This document shows positions 8,127 to 16,828 of a stretch of 64,000 nucleotides of DNA, piece after piece; within the stretch, counting starts at the first letter, position 1; each line of letters starts with the position of its first letter. The notes beneath the pieces are model-generated. The model was not told the DNA's origin, did not search any database, and saw only the letters and a list, made by a program, of their open reading frames with translations. The position numbers and the translations under genes were made by a program. Where the stretch lies: positions 868,001-932,000 of the forward strand of contig CAWBVZ010000007.1 in the NCBI GenBank assembly GCA_963792385.1, read 5' to 3'. The DNA is from DASSUW01 sp963792385. GTDB taxonomy: Bacteria > Actinomycetota > Thermoleophilia > Solirubrobacterales > Solirubrobacteraceae.

Positions 8127-8149
8127 TTATGTCCCCTTCTATGTCCCCC
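8127..8149 (+). repeat. 23-base direct repeat, right copy
   Basis: Second copy of the 7033-7055 repeat, differing only in the three middle bases. It lies 29 bases downstream of the hydrolase stop and 11 bases before a perfect hairpin. Confidence 0.65.
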
Positions 8150-8159
8150 AGCCCCCCCG

Positions 8160-8183
8160 TTCTTGGCTCTGTAGAGCCAAGAA
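8160..8183. repeat. Perfect hairpin next to tRNA-like sequence
   Basis: Arms TTCTTGGCTC and GAGCCAAGAA (10 bp) around TGTA. It sits directly before the tRNA-Leu 3' fragment. It could be a terminator for the hydrolase or part of the recombination site; there is no clear T tract. Confidence 0.6.
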
Positions 8184-8186
8184 GCA

Positions 8187-8232
8187 GCGGAATCATATCC
8201 GCGTGTCGGGGGTTCGAGTCCCTCCTCCGGCA
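8187..8232 (+). other. 3' part of a tRNA-Leu gene (probable attachment-site remnant)
   Basis: A variable-arm stem (GCGGA/TCCGC, 8187-8202) of the long type found in Leu and Ser tRNAs is followed by a T arm (GGGGG TTCGAGT CCCTC) and the acceptor strand CTCCGGC with discriminator A at 8232. The matching 5' half (a GCCGGAG-type acceptor strand) is absent upstream, so this is not a functional tRNA. A tRNA 3' end abutting an integrase remnant is the usual product of tyrosine-recombinase integration. Confidence 0.7.
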
Positions 8233-8238
8233 TCCTCG

Positions 8239-8424
8239 CTGTTGGCCGCGACCGCGTTCTACGCCGGCTTGCGCCGCTCGGAGATCCACCGGCTCGAGTG
8301 GCCTGAGGTCCTCGAGGGCGACACGATCGGCCGCCGCCTCCTCGTTGCGCGCTCTATGAGCGAAGCGGGCAGCGACCGTCGCTGTGATCCTCAGCGCAAT
8401 CTGGCGCGGATTCTTCAGCGCTAA
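8239..8424 (+). pseudogene. Tyrosine recombinase/integrase remnant
   Basis: The plus strand encodes AATAFYAGLRRSEIHRLEWP, the segment around the first catalytic Arg (box I) of phage-type integrases, followed by a typical EGDTIGRRLLVARS segment. The N-terminal DNA-binding domain and the C-terminal half with the H-x-x-R and Tyr motifs are missing, and the frame stops at 8424. It is a dead fragment, joined directly to the tRNA-Leu 3' end. Confidence 0.7.
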
Positions 8425-8462
8425 GTGGACGGGACTCGCGCGCTGCCTCAGGCTGCCCTGTA

Positions 8463-8484
8463 GGAACGCACCGAAGTGCGTTCC
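8463..8484. terminator. 9-bp hairpin, possible terminator
   Basis: GGAACGCAC, loop CGAA, GTGCGTTCC. It lies downstream of the integrase remnant (plus) and of the carboxymuconolactone decarboxylase gene (minus) and could end either transcript. No T tract. Confidence 0.45.
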
Positions 8485-8556
8485 CGCTCGTACTGCCAGA
8501 GCTGCTTGATCAAGGAACTCGCTTCTTCGACGTTGCGGATGAACTTGACCGCCTTG

Positions 8557-8937
8557 CTAGGAGGCTTCCTTGGTCTCGAGGGCCTGCAGGCGGCGCATGG
8601 CGTTGATGGCGGCCGGAAAGCCGGCGTACGGCGCGACTTGGATGAGCACTTCGCGCAGCTCGTCGATGCTGAGGCCGACGTTGCGGGCGGCGTGCAGGTG
8701 CACGTCCAGCTGGGGCTCGCAGCCGCCCTTGGCGGCCAACATGGCCACGGCCGCCAGCTCGCGGTCGCGCAAGGACAGGCCGGGGCGGGTGTAGACGTCG
8801 CCGAAGGCGTACTCGACGACGTGGCGGCCGAGGTCGCCGAGCGAGTCCACGACGGCCTCACCCGCCGAGCCGTCGACTTCGGCGAGCTTCTCGCGCCCGC
8901 GGGCGTAACGGTCGGGAGTCAGGGTCTCGTTACTCAT
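8557..8937 (-). CDS. Carboxymuconolactone decarboxylase family protein
   Basis: 126 residues, full length for the family. It aligns with gamma-carboxymuconolactone decarboxylase (motifs RDRELAAVAMLAAKGG and HLHAARNVGLSIDELREVL). True enzymes act in the protocatechuate branch of the beta-ketoadipate pathway, but many family members have other, often unknown, roles. No other protocatechuate genes are nearby. The start overlaps the 3' end of a MerR regulator gene by 8 bases on the same strand, so it is likely controlled by that regulator. Confidence 0.88.
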   Translation of the reverse strand: MSNETLTPDRYARGREKLAEVDGSAGEAVVDSLGDLGRHVVEYAFGDVYTRPGLSLRDRELAAVAMLAAKGGCEPQLDVHLHAARNVGLSIDELREVLIQVAPYAGFPAAINAMRRLQALETKEAS

Positions 8938-9322
8938 GGGATGCGGTCTCCAGGTTCTGGTAGTGCGTGATCTTGTCGGTGACCGTCGCCAGGTCGCGCT
9001 GGAGCTCGGCGATCCGCTCGAGCACCTCGTCGCGGTGCGCTTCAAGCAGTGCTCGGCGCGCCGCGATGGTCGCGTCGCCCTGGCGGCGCAGCTCGACGAA
9101 GCGCTGCATGTCGCGGATCGGCATGCCGGTCGCGCGTAGGCGTTGTAAGAACGCCAGCGATGCCAGGTCATCGGCGCTGTAGCGCCGCTGACCGCCGTGC
9201 ACGCGGTTCACAGGGTCGAGCAGGCCGACGCGCTCGTAGTAGCGAAGCGTGTGCGCCGAGAGCCCCGAGAAGGCGGCGACCTCGGCGATCGTCAACGTCT
9301 CAGGAGCCAGTTCAGCGGTCAC
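8930..9322 (-). CDS. MerR-family transcriptional regulator
   Basis: 130 residues: winged helix at residues 10-80 (LTIAEVAAFSGLSAHTLRYY, ERVGLLDP) and a C-terminal coiled-coil dimerisation helix with no Cys cluster, so it is unlikely to be a metal or redox-iron sensor. It is the first gene of a two-gene operon with the carboxymuconolactone decarboxylase family gene and probably controls it. Inducer unknown. Confidence 0.9.
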   Translation of the reverse strand: MTAELAPETLTIAEVAAFSGLSAHTLRYYERVGLLDPVNRVHGGQRRYSADDLASLAFLQRLRATGMPIRDMQRFVELRRQGDATIAARRALLEAHRDEVLERIAELQRDLATVTDKITHYQNLETASHE

Positions 9323-9410
9323 GCGAACACCGTAGACCTTCGAGTGCGCTCTAACGCAAGCGCGCCATTGCGCCAGCTCGCGGCGCGGCCCTCGCGGCGC
9401 AGCTCCCCGG

Positions 9411-10790
9411 CTACGCCACGGCGCCCATCCGCGACGCGATGATCTCGCACAGGCGGTCGCGGCGCCGGCAGCGTTCGAGCGCGAACGAGTCCGCCAGCTC
9501 GTCGAGCTCGTCGTCGCCCAGCCCGCGGAGGCGCTCCGCGTACTCCGGCAGCATCGCCTGCGCGAGCAGGATGTGGCGGACGAGCAGGTCGGTCGCCTCG
9601 CGCACGCCCCACGGGTACGGCGCCCAGTCCGGGAACTCGCGCGCGATCAGCGCGTGGAGCGGCTCGATCACCTCCGGCAACTCCGCATGGGTCGAGCCCC
9701 AGGCGTCGACGCCCAGCCGCCGCTTCTTGGCGACCAGGTCGCCGAAGCGCTCCATGTAGGCACTGTCCGGGCCTACCTCGACGAGCCCGTGCAGGCCGAC
9801 GTCCTTATAGGTCCAGATCGACCAGCCCGCGCCGTGGCGGTCGTAGATGTCGAGCTGGTCGCAGAGCACCTGGTAGCGCTCCTCGTCGCGCTCCGGGTCG
9901 CCGGTGTAGACGGGCCCGAACTCGCCGACCCAGATCGGCGTGCCCGTCTCGCGCTGGAAGCGCGTGCGCGCGAGGAAGGTCTCCTCGAGCGTGTCGCGGT
10001 CGACCCAGACGCCCGACGTCTCACCCGGATAGGGGCCGCCGAACGACATTCCCGCGCGCGCGTAGTCGTGCAGCGCGTACACGGCGTTCTCGTACGGCTC
10101 GCCGAAGATCGAGAAGTCCGTCGAGTACGTGTTGCCGTCGACGAAGACGATGTGGTCGGGGTCGACCTCGCGGACGGCCGCCACGAGCCGGTCGTGGAAC
10201 GGCCCCACGACCGTGCCGGTCGGGTCGCCCGGCTCGTTGAGCAGGTTGTAGCCCGCCACCCACTCATGACCGCGGAAGCGCTCGGCCAGCGCGCGCCACA
10301 GGTGCACGACCCGGTCCTGGAAGTGCGGATGGCGCCAAAACTCGGCCACGTGGGTCCCGTTGTCGGAGTGCCAGTGCTGGTTCTGGGCGCCCGGCGCCGC
10401 GTGCAGGTCGATCACGCTGTAGATGCCATGGGCGGCGCACACGTCGACCGCGCGCGCCAGCCGCTCGAAGCCCTCCTCGAGCAGCTCGAAGGGCCGCGCG
10501 TCACGCTCGAAGTGGCGGTAGTTGATCGGCAGCCGCAGACAGTTGACGCCCAGCTCGCCGAGCATCCGCGCGTCGGCCTCGTCGAAGAAGCGGTCGAGCA
10601 GCCGGTCGAAGAAGCGGTCGGCCCGCTCCGCGCCGATCACGCCGGCCACCGCGGCCCGCATCGCGGTCTCGTTCGCCGGATAGCCGGTGATGAAGTTCTC
10701 CATGTTCATCCAGCCGCCGACCCCGGCCCCGCGCAGGAGCACGCGCGCGCCGTCGGCATCGACTATCGCATCGCCCCGTACACGAAGCAC
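9411..10790 (-). CDS. Glycoside hydrolase family 5-like enzyme
   Basis: 459-residue retaining glycosidase of clan GH-A, most like GH5 endoglucanase/exoglucanase/mannanase enzymes. The acid/base Glu is in GYNLLNEPGDP and the nucleophile Glu in IWVGEFGPVY; the N-terminus carries the usual LLRGAGVGGW and NCLRLPINYRHF motifs. There is no signal peptide, so the enzyme appears cytosolic and would act on imported oligosaccharides. It is divergent from a LacI regulator and a sugar ABC operon, which supports that role. The C-terminal 60 residues (DELADSFALERCRRRDRL) form an extra helical extension. Confidence 0.88.
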   Translation of the reverse strand: MLRVRGDAIVDADGARVLLRGAGVGGWMNMENFITGYPANETAMRAAVAGVIGAERADRFFDRLLDRFFDEADARMLGELGVNCLRLPINYRHFERDARPFELLEEGFERLARAVDVCAAHGIYSVIDLHAAPGAQNQHWHSDNGTHVAEFWRHPHFQDRVVHLWRALAERFRGHEWVAGYNLLNEPGDPTGTVVGPFHDRLVAAVREVDPDHIVFVDGNTYSTDFSIFGEPYENAVYALHDYARAGMSFGGPYPGETSGVWVDRDTLEETFLARTRFQRETGTPIWVGEFGPVYTGDPERDEERYQVLCDQLDIYDRHGAGWSIWTYKDVGLHGLVEVGPDSAYMERFGDLVAKKRRLGVDAWGSTHAELPEVIEPLHALIAREFPDWAPYPWGVREATDLLVRHILLAQAMLPEYAERLRGLGDDELDELADSFALERCRRRDRLCEIIASRMGAVA

Positions 10791-10801
10791 TCGGCCTCCT
10801 C

Positions 10802-10846
10802 TCGAAACTTTCGAAACATATCTAGAACATTATCGCAACTTTTGCG
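10802..10846. promoter_or_regulatory. Two palindromic operators between GH5 and lacI-type gene
   Basis: TCGAAACTTTCGA (10802-10814) and CGCAACTTTTGCG (10834-10846) are perfect short palindromes, centred 32 bases (three helical turns) apart, in the divergent region. Each has the size of a LacI-family site. I infer binding by the LacI-type protein at 10861 to control both arms. Confidence 0.55.
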
Positions 10847-10860
10847 GTAGCCTCCGCAAC

Positions 10861-11925
10861 GTGGAGGAGCGCGTCACCATTGCCCACGTCGCGGACGCAG
10901 CCGGCGTGTCGGTCCCGACGGTGTCGAAGGTCGTCAACGGCCGCGCCGACGTGGCGCCCGAGACCCGCGCCCGCGTCGAGCGCGTCCTGCAGCAGCAGGG
11001 CTACCGGCGCCGCCGCGCCCCCGCGCGCGACGCGAGCGCAGAGTTGCTCGACGTCGTCTTCAACGAGCTCGAGAGCCCGTGGGCGATGGAGATCGTCAAG
11101 GGCGTCGAGGAAGTCGCGCGCGAGCACGGACTGGGGGTCGTGCTCTCCGCGCAGGAAGGGCCGGGCGCGCTCGGCCGCTCCTGGGTCGACGCCGTGGCCG
11201 CGCGCCACAGCGCCGGCCTGATCCTCGTCGTCTCCGAGCTCACCGAGGACCAGGTCGCGCGACTGCGGGCGCGAGGCATCCCCTTCGTGGTGGTCGACCC
11301 GGCGGGCGAGCCGGCGCCGGACGTCCCGTCAGTGGGCGCCACCAATTGGAACGGCGGTCTCGCAGCCACGCGCCACCTGATCGAGCTAGGGCACCGTCGC
11401 ATCGGCATGATCGGCGGCCCGGCGACGATGCTCTGCAGCCGCGCACGCGTGGACGGCTACCGCGCCGCGCTCGAGACGGCCGGCCTCCCCGTCGACCAGC
11501 AGCTGATCCGCTGGGGCACGTTCCACCTCGAGGCCGGCTACGAGGAGGGCCAGGCGCTGCTCTCCCTCCCGGAGCCACCGACGGCGATCTTCGCCGGCAG
11601 CGACCTGCAGGCGTTCGGCGTGTACGAGGCCGCGCGTGAGCTCGGCGTGAAGATCCCGACGCAGCTCAGCGTGGTCGGCTTCGACGACCTTCCGATGGCG
11701 CGGTGGGTGGGGCCACCGCTGACGACGATCCGCCAGCCGCTGATGGAGATGGCGGCCACCGCGGCCCGGCTGGTGCTGGGCCTGGGCGAGGAACAGCGGA
11801 TCGAGCTGGCGACCACGCTGGTGGTGCGACAGAGCACCACCGCTGAAGGAGGAGACCACCATGGGGAAGTGGGTGCTGGGCCTGATCGTCGCCGCAGCTC
11901 TGGTGGCGGTGGGATGCGGAAGTGA
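10861..11925 (+). CDS. LacI-family transcriptional regulator
   Basis: 354-residue repressor. The HTH is at residues 5-25 (VTIAHVADAAGVSVPTVSKV), hinge helix after it, and a periplasmic-binding-protein-like sugar sensor in residues 60-325 (VVGFDDLPMARWVGPPLTTI near the end). It presumably senses a sugar released by the GH5 enzyme and controls it and the downstream transport genes. The C-terminus is about 20 residues longer than usual, low-complexity (RRRSSGGGGMRK), and overlaps the next gene by 65 bases. GTG 10861 is chosen because it gives the standard LacI N-terminus; an upstream in-frame ATG would run through the operators. Confidence 0.92.
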   Translation: MEERVTIAHVADAAGVSVPTVSKVVNGRADVAPETRARVERVLQQQGYRRRRAPARDASAELLDVVFNELESPWAMEIVKGVEEVAREHGLGVVLSAQEGPGALGRSWVDAVAARHSAGLILVVSELTEDQVARLRARGIPFVVVDPAGEPAPDVPSVGATNWNGGLAATRHLIELGHRRIGMIGGPATMLCSRARVDGYRAALETAGLPVDQQLIRWGTFHLEAGYEEGQALLSLPEPPTAIFAGSDLQAFGVYEAARELGVKIPTQLSVVGFDDLPMARWVGPPLTTIRQPLMEMAATAARLVLGLGEEQRIELATTLVVRQSTTAEGGDHHGEVGAGPDRRRSSGGGGMRK

Positions 11926-13138
11926 CGACGGAGGCGACTCGACGGCCGCGAAGTCGGACGGGCCGGTCACGATCGAGTGGTGGCACATCGCCAACAACGA
12001 TCCGCTGAAGACGATCTGGAAGGACGCGGCCGATCAATACATGGCCGACCACCCGAACGTCGACATCAAGATCACCGTCCTCGAGAACGAGGCCTTCAAG
12101 ACCAAGCTGACGACGACCATGCAGGCCGGCAAGGTGCCCGACGTCTTCCAATCGTGGGGCGGCGGCACACTCGCAGAGCAGGCGCAGGCCGAGCTCGTGC
12201 AGGACATCAGCAAGCCGACCTCGGACTGGATCGGCGACCTCAACGAGGCGGGCGTCGGCCTCTACCAGGTCGACGGCAAGCAGTACGGCGTCCCCTACAA
12301 CCTGGGCATGGTGGGGGTCTGGTACAACACCGCGCTGTTCAAGAAGGCGGGCATCGACGAGCCGCCCGCCACGTGGGACGAGTTCCTGGCCGACATCGAG
12401 AAACTCAAGGCCGCCGGCATCACCCCGATCGCGCTCGGGGAGAAGGACAAGTGGCCCGGCATGTTCTGGTGGGCCAACCTGTCGCTGCGCATCGCCGGTG
12501 CGGATGCGATGCAGCAGGCCGGCGAGGACGGCTCGTTCGACGGCGACGGCTTCGTCAAGGCCGGCGAGGAACTCAAGCGGCTGATCGACATGCAGCCGTT
12601 CCAGGAGGGCTTCCTGGCCGCCCCGTGGGACGGCGCCGGCGGCGAGGCCGCGACGATGGCCAACGGCCGCGCGGCGATGGACCTGATGGGCCAGTGGGCA
12701 CCCTCCACCTTCGCGGCCAACACCAAGGACAAAGCGCCGAAGGTGGGCTGGTTCCCGTTCCCCACCGTCGATGGCGGCGCCGGCTCGGCCGACGAGCAGT
12801 TCGGCGGCGGCGACGGCTTCGCGATCGGCAAGGACGCGCCGCCCGAGGCGATCGACTTCGTGAAGTTCCTGACCAGCATGGAGATCGCGAACAAGGGAGG
12901 CGCCAGCGGCGCCATCCTGCCGGTCATCGAGGGCTCGGAGTCGTCCGTGGAAGACCCGAACATGAAGGCCGTGCTCGACAGTCGCGGCAAGGCCTCCTAC
13001 GTGCAGCTCTACCTCGACCAGGCGTACCCGCCGGCGGTCGGCGCGGCGGTCAACGACGCGGTGCAGGGCCTCTTCGCAGGCAAGTCAAGCCCTGAGGACG
13101 TGTCGAAGTCCATCGCGGATGCCGCCAAGGCGGGATAG
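11861..13138 (+). CDS. Sugar ABC transporter substrate-binding lipoprotein
   Basis: 425-residue family-1 extracellular solute-binding protein. Residues 1-19 are a lipoprotein signal with lipobox VAVGC (Cys19), followed by a short acidic linker and the binding domain (VTIEWWHIANNDPLKTIW onward). It captures a carbohydrate, probably an oligosaccharide, for the two permeases downstream. It overlaps the lacI-type gene by 65 bases and the first permease by 20. A GGAGGAGACC ribosome site lies inside the upstream gene. Confidence 0.93.
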   Translation: MGKWVLGLIVAAALVAVGCGSDDGGDSTAAKSDGPVTIEWWHIANNDPLKTIWKDAADQYMADHPNVDIKITVLENEAFKTKLTTTMQAGKVPDVFQSWGGGTLAEQAQAELVQDISKPTSDWIGDLNEAGVGLYQVDGKQYGVPYNLGMVGVWYNTALFKKAGIDEPPATWDEFLADIEKLKAAGITPIALGEKDKWPGMFWWANLSLRIAGADAMQQAGEDGSFDGDGFVKAGEELKRLIDMQPFQEGFLAAPWDGAGGEAATMANGRAAMDLMGQWAPSTFAANTKDKAPKVGWFPFPTVDGGAGSADEQFGGGDGFAIGKDAPPEAIDFVKFLTSMEIANKGGASGAILPVIEGSESSVEDPNMKAVLDSRGKASYVQLYLDQAYPPAVGAAVNDAVQGLFAGKSSPEDVSKSIADAAKAG

Positions 13139-14111
13139 CGCACCGCTTCCGGCGCCGGCCGGGCCCGTGGTCGATCCCCCTCGCCATGTGATCCTGCCGG
13201 CGCCGGCGCGGCGCCTCTCACGCCGCGCCCGCGCCCGCCGGCGCTGGGCCACCATCGCGCTGTTCCTGGCGCCGGCGCTTGCGCTCTACCTGGTGCTGGT
13301 CGTCGCACCGGTCGTCCAGGCGATCTACTACAGCGGCTTCCGGTGGAACGGCCTGGGGTCACTCGACGACTTCGTCGGACTCGAGAACTTCAAGCGCGCG
13401 TTCGCCGACGAAGTCTTCGTCGGCGCGCTCAAGCACAACGCGATCATCATCGTGCTGTCGCTGTTCGTGCAGCTCCCGTTCGCGCTCGCCACGGCGATGA
13501 TCGTGAACGCCCGCGTGCGGGGCCGGGCGCTCCTGCGCGTGCTCTTCTTCGCGCCGTTCGTGCTCAGCGAGGTCGTGACCGGCGTGATCTGGACGCTGAT
13601 GCTCCAGCCGGGCGGGCTCGCGGACGCCGTGATGCCGGTCGACCGCCAGTGGCTCGCCGATCCCGGGATCGTCCTCTACACGCTGTTCGTGGTGATCTCG
13701 TGGAAGTACTTCGGCTTCCACATGATCCTCTACCTCGCCGGGCTGCAGCAGATCCCGCGCGAGCTGGAGGAGGCGGCGGAGATCGACGGCGCAACCAAGT
13801 GGCAGGTGTTCCGCCACGTGACCCTGCCGCTACTGGGCCCGACGATCCGCATCTCGTCCTTCCTCTCGATCATCGGCGCCATCCAGCTCTTCGACCTGGT
13901 GTGGGTGATGACCGGCGGCGGGCCGGTCAACGCGTCGAACACGATGGCCGTGTACCTGATCGACCAGAGCTTCAAGCGCTTCCAGTTCGGCTACGCCAGC
14001 GCGGTGGCCGTGATCATGCTCGTCATCTCCCTGGGGATCGCGCTCTTCTACCAGCGGTTCGTCCTCAAGCGCGACCTCGACGGCGCCCTCACCACGATGG
14101 GAGCGCGATGA
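13119..14111 (+). CDS. Sugar ABC transporter permease (MalF/UgpA type)
   Basis: 330 residues with six predicted membrane helices. The cytoplasmic EAA loop is near residues 210-230 (ELEEAAEIDGATKWQVFRHV TLPLL region). It pairs with the permease encoded next, whose ATG overlaps this stop (ATGA). The Arg-rich N-terminus is cytoplasmic. No ATPase gene follows; a shared MsmK-type ATPase, perhaps one of those at 15765-17899, is inferred. Confidence 0.92.
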   Translation: MPPRRDSAPLPAPAGPVVDPPRHVILPAPARRLSRRARARRRWATIALFLAPALALYLVLVVAPVVQAIYYSGFRWNGLGSLDDFVGLENFKRAFADEVFVGALKHNAIIIVLSLFVQLPFALATAMIVNARVRGRALLRVLFFAPFVLSEVVTGVIWTLMLQPGGLADAVMPVDRQWLADPGIVLYTLFVVISWKYFGFHMILYLAGLQQIPRELEEAAEIDGATKWQVFRHVTLPLLGPTIRISSFLSIIGAIQLFDLVWVMTGGGPVNASNTMAVYLIDQSFKRFQFGYASAVAVIMLVISLGIALFYQRFVLKRDLDGALTTMGAR

Positions 14112-14920
14112 GGCGGCTGCCGCTGTACGCGATCGGCTGGCTGGTCGCGACCGCGATCCTGATCCCGATCGTCTACGCAGTGCTCGGCGGCTTCCGCGAC
14201 ACCGGCCAGATCGGCTCGAATCCCGTGGCGCTGCCGGACCCGTGGGTGTTCGCCAACTACACGGAGATCCTCGCCTCGGGGACCTTCTGGCGGCAGGTGT
14301 GGAACAGCGTGCTGATCGCCGCCGTCTCGACGCTTCTCACCGTGCCGCTTGCGGCGCTCGCCGCCTTCGTCTTCGCCCGCTTCGCGTTCCGCGGGCGCGA
14401 GCTGCTCTACGCCGTCTTCACGCTCGGCCTGCTGTTCCCAGTGGCAGTGGCGATCCTGCCGGTCTTCATCATGGTCCGGAGCCTCGGGCTGCTCGACAAC
14501 CCGCTCGGCGTGGCCCTGCCACAGGCCGCCTTCGGGCTGCCGATGACGATCATCATCCTGCGGCCGTTTTTCGCCAGCTTCCCGAACGAGCTGCAGGACG
14601 CGGCGGCGATCGACGGCTGCGGGCCGTTCCGCTTCTTCTGGCGCATCCTGCTCCCGCTCTCGCGCCCCGTCCTGGCGACGGTCTCGGTGCTCGCCGTCGT
14701 CGGTAGCTGGAACGCGTTCCTGCTCCCGCTCGTGATCCTCACCGCCGCGGACACGTGGACGTTGCCACTGGGCGTGACCAACTACTCGACGCAGTACACG
14801 GCCGACACGGCACGCATCCTCGCCTTCACGACGCTCTCGATGGTGCCCGCGCTGGTGCTCTACGCCTTCGCCGAGCGTCACCTCGTCCGCGGGCTCACCG
14901 GCAGCGCGATCAAGGGCTGA
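14108..14920 (+). CDS. Sugar ABC transporter permease (MalG/UgpE type)
   Basis: 270 residues, six predicted membrane helices, with EAA loop ELQDAAAIDGCGPFRFFWRI near residue 165. It is the second half of the heterodimeric channel for the 11861 binding protein. It ends 23 bases before the stop of the convergent DeoR gene, closing this operon without an ATPase. Confidence 0.92.
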   Translation: MRRLPLYAIGWLVATAILIPIVYAVLGGFRDTGQIGSNPVALPDPWVFANYTEILASGTFWRQVWNSVLIAAVSTLLTVPLAALAAFVFARFAFRGRELLYAVFTLGLLFPVAVAILPVFIMVRSLGLLDNPLGVALPQAAFGLPMTIIILRPFFASFPNELQDAAAIDGCGPFRFFWRILLPLSRPVLATVSVLAVVGSWNAFLLPLVILTAADTWTLPLGVTNYSTQYTADTARILAFTTLSMVPALVLYAFAERHLVRGLTGSAIKG

Positions 14921-14943
14921 GGAACTCGATCACGCCCTCGGCC

Positions 14944-15768
14944 TCAGTCGGCTTGCGGATCCTCGGTCGGCGCCGGGCTGCGCTCCGCCACGACCAGGTT
15001 CACCGCGGCCTCCCGGAACGCGCCGACAGTGGCCGGGTCGAGCCCGTCGTCGGTGATGATCAGATCCAGCGACTGCGCGCTGCGCACGGTCATCAACGAG
15101 TCGCGCTTGAACTTCGTCGAGTCGAGCAGTCCGACTGTCTTGCTCGCGCACTCGGCGGCCGCGTTCAGGGTGTCGGCGATGGCGGCGCGCGAGGTCGTCA
15201 GCCCGTGCTCGAGCGTGATCCCGGCGGCCGAGATGAACGCGACGGCCAGGTTCAGGTCGGCCAGGAAGTCGGCGGTCCAGCGGCCCGTGAGCACGCGCAT
15301 GTGCTGATCGAGCTCGCCGGGGGTCATGATCACGTAGATCGAGTCCGCCGTCAGCCCGAGCGCGATCGCCGGTGAGTTCGTGACCAGCGTCAGCGCGGTC
15401 GGCGGGCGCAGCTCCAGCGCGCGCGCCAGCGCCATACCGGTCGTCGACGCGTCGATGAAGATCGTCGAACCGTCCTCGACGAGCGCGCGTGCCTTGAGCG
15501 CGATTGCGTCCTTCTCGCGCGTGGCCCCGCGCACGCGCGTGTTCCACCCGGCCTCGATCGGCGGCCGGGTGTCGGGCAGCGAGCAGGCGCCCCCGCGCAC
15601 GCGCTCGAGCAGGCCCTGGTCCGAGAGCAACTCGAGGTCACGGTGCACCGTGACCGGCGAGACGGCGTGCTCCGACGCGAGGTCCGCGAGCGACGCGCCG
15701 CCTTCGCGCTGAACCCGCTCGAGGATCCGCGCCCGCCTGAGCACCGGCGTGAGCGGAACGTCGATCAT
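14944..15768 (-). CDS. DeoR-family transcriptional regulator
   Basis: 274 residues: N-terminal DeoR HTH (RRARILERVQREGGASLADL, then SPVTVHRDLELLSDQGLLER) and a C-terminal sugar-phosphate sensor of the isomerase-like fold (TIFIDASTTGMALARAL, GLLDSTKFKRDSL). It is the last gene of the minus-strand transport operon; its ATG overlaps the stop of the preceding ATPase gene. DeoR proteins typically sense a phosphorylated sugar or polyol; the TCTTGCA sites upstream of the operon (21249-21318) are its likely targets. Confidence 0.92.
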   Translation of the reverse strand: MIDVPLTPVLRRARILERVQREGGASLADLASEHAVSPVTVHRDLELLSDQGLLERVRGGACSLPDTRPPIEAGWNTRVRGATREKDAIALKARALVEDGSTIFIDASTTGMALARALELRPPTALTLVTNSPAIALGLTADSIYVIMTPGELDQHMRVLTGRWTADFLADLNLAVAFISAAGITLEHGLTTSRAAIADTLNAAAECASKTVGLLDSTKFKRDSLMTVRSAQSLDLIITDDGLDPATVGAFREAAVNLVVAERSPAPTEDPQAD

Positions 15769-16828
15769 CGTCGCGCGACGGCCGACTCCGTCTCGGCGTC
15801 GAACAGATGGATGCGGTCGAGGTCGACGGCCGCGCGGATCCGCTCGCCGATCTCCAGCGACGCCGTTGGTGGCGCCTTGATGACGATCCGCTGATCGCCT
15901 ATCTCGACGTCGACCAGCGTGCGATCGCCCAGCGGTTCGACCGCGTAGACCGTGCCGTCGAGCGCCACTGACTCGTCGCGCGCATCCAGCGAAAGATCCT
16001 CGGAGCGCACGCCCAGGAGCGCCGGACCATCGCCCTGGAACACGAACCCGGGATTCGGCAGCGACCACCCGGTCCCCTCCAGCCGCCCGTTGGCGGTGCA
16101 CGGGAGCAGGTTCATTCGCGGCGAGCCGACGAACGTGGCGACCCAGCGGTTCGCCGGGCGGTTGTAGATCTCCGTCGGCGACCCGACCTGCTGGACGGTC
16201 CCGGCCCGCAGCACGGCGAGACGGTCCGCCATCGACATCGCCTCGACCTGGTCGTTGGTCACGTACAGGAACGTACGCCCCAGTGACCGGTGGATACGGG
16301 TGAGCTCAGTGCGCATCTCCACGCGCAGCTTCAGGTCCAGGTTCGTCAGCGGCTCGTCCATCAGGAACGCGCGCGGGTTACGTACCAGCGCCCGCCCGAG
16401 GGCAACGCGCTGCATCTCGCCGCCCGACAGCTGCGACGGCTTGCGCTCCATCAGCTTCTCGATGTGCAGGAGCTCGGCCACGCGTTGGACCTGGGCGTCG
16501 ATCTCGGCCTTCGGCAGCTTGCGCGCGCGCAGCGGCGAGGCGATGTTGGCCGCCGCGGTCTGCTTCGGATACAGCGCGTAGGACTGGAAGACCATCGCCA
16601 GGTCGCGTTCGGCGGGCGAGGCTCCGGTCGCGTCGATGCCGGTCAGGTGCACCGTGCCGCTGTCGGGCTTCTCGAGCCCCGCGATCACCCGCAGCGTCGT
16701 GGTCTTGCCCGCGCCCGACGGCCCGAGCAGTACGAAGAACGCCCCCTCGGGAACGTCCAGATTCAGCTCGTCGAGCGCCTGGACGTCTCCGAACGCCTTC
16801 GAGATGCCGCTCGCGACGATCGCGGAGG

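Noticed and set aside
8448..8556. Minus-strand segment with a protein-like look (KFIRNVEEASSLIKQLWQYE)
   Set aside because: No start, no recognisable family, and part of it lies in a perfect hairpin. It may be another scrap of the integrated element, but I cannot support it.
9573..10850. 425-codon plus-strand frame opposite the GH5 gene
   Set aside because: The minus strand carries clear GH5 catalytic motifs; the plus frame is compositional noise and would cover the operator region.
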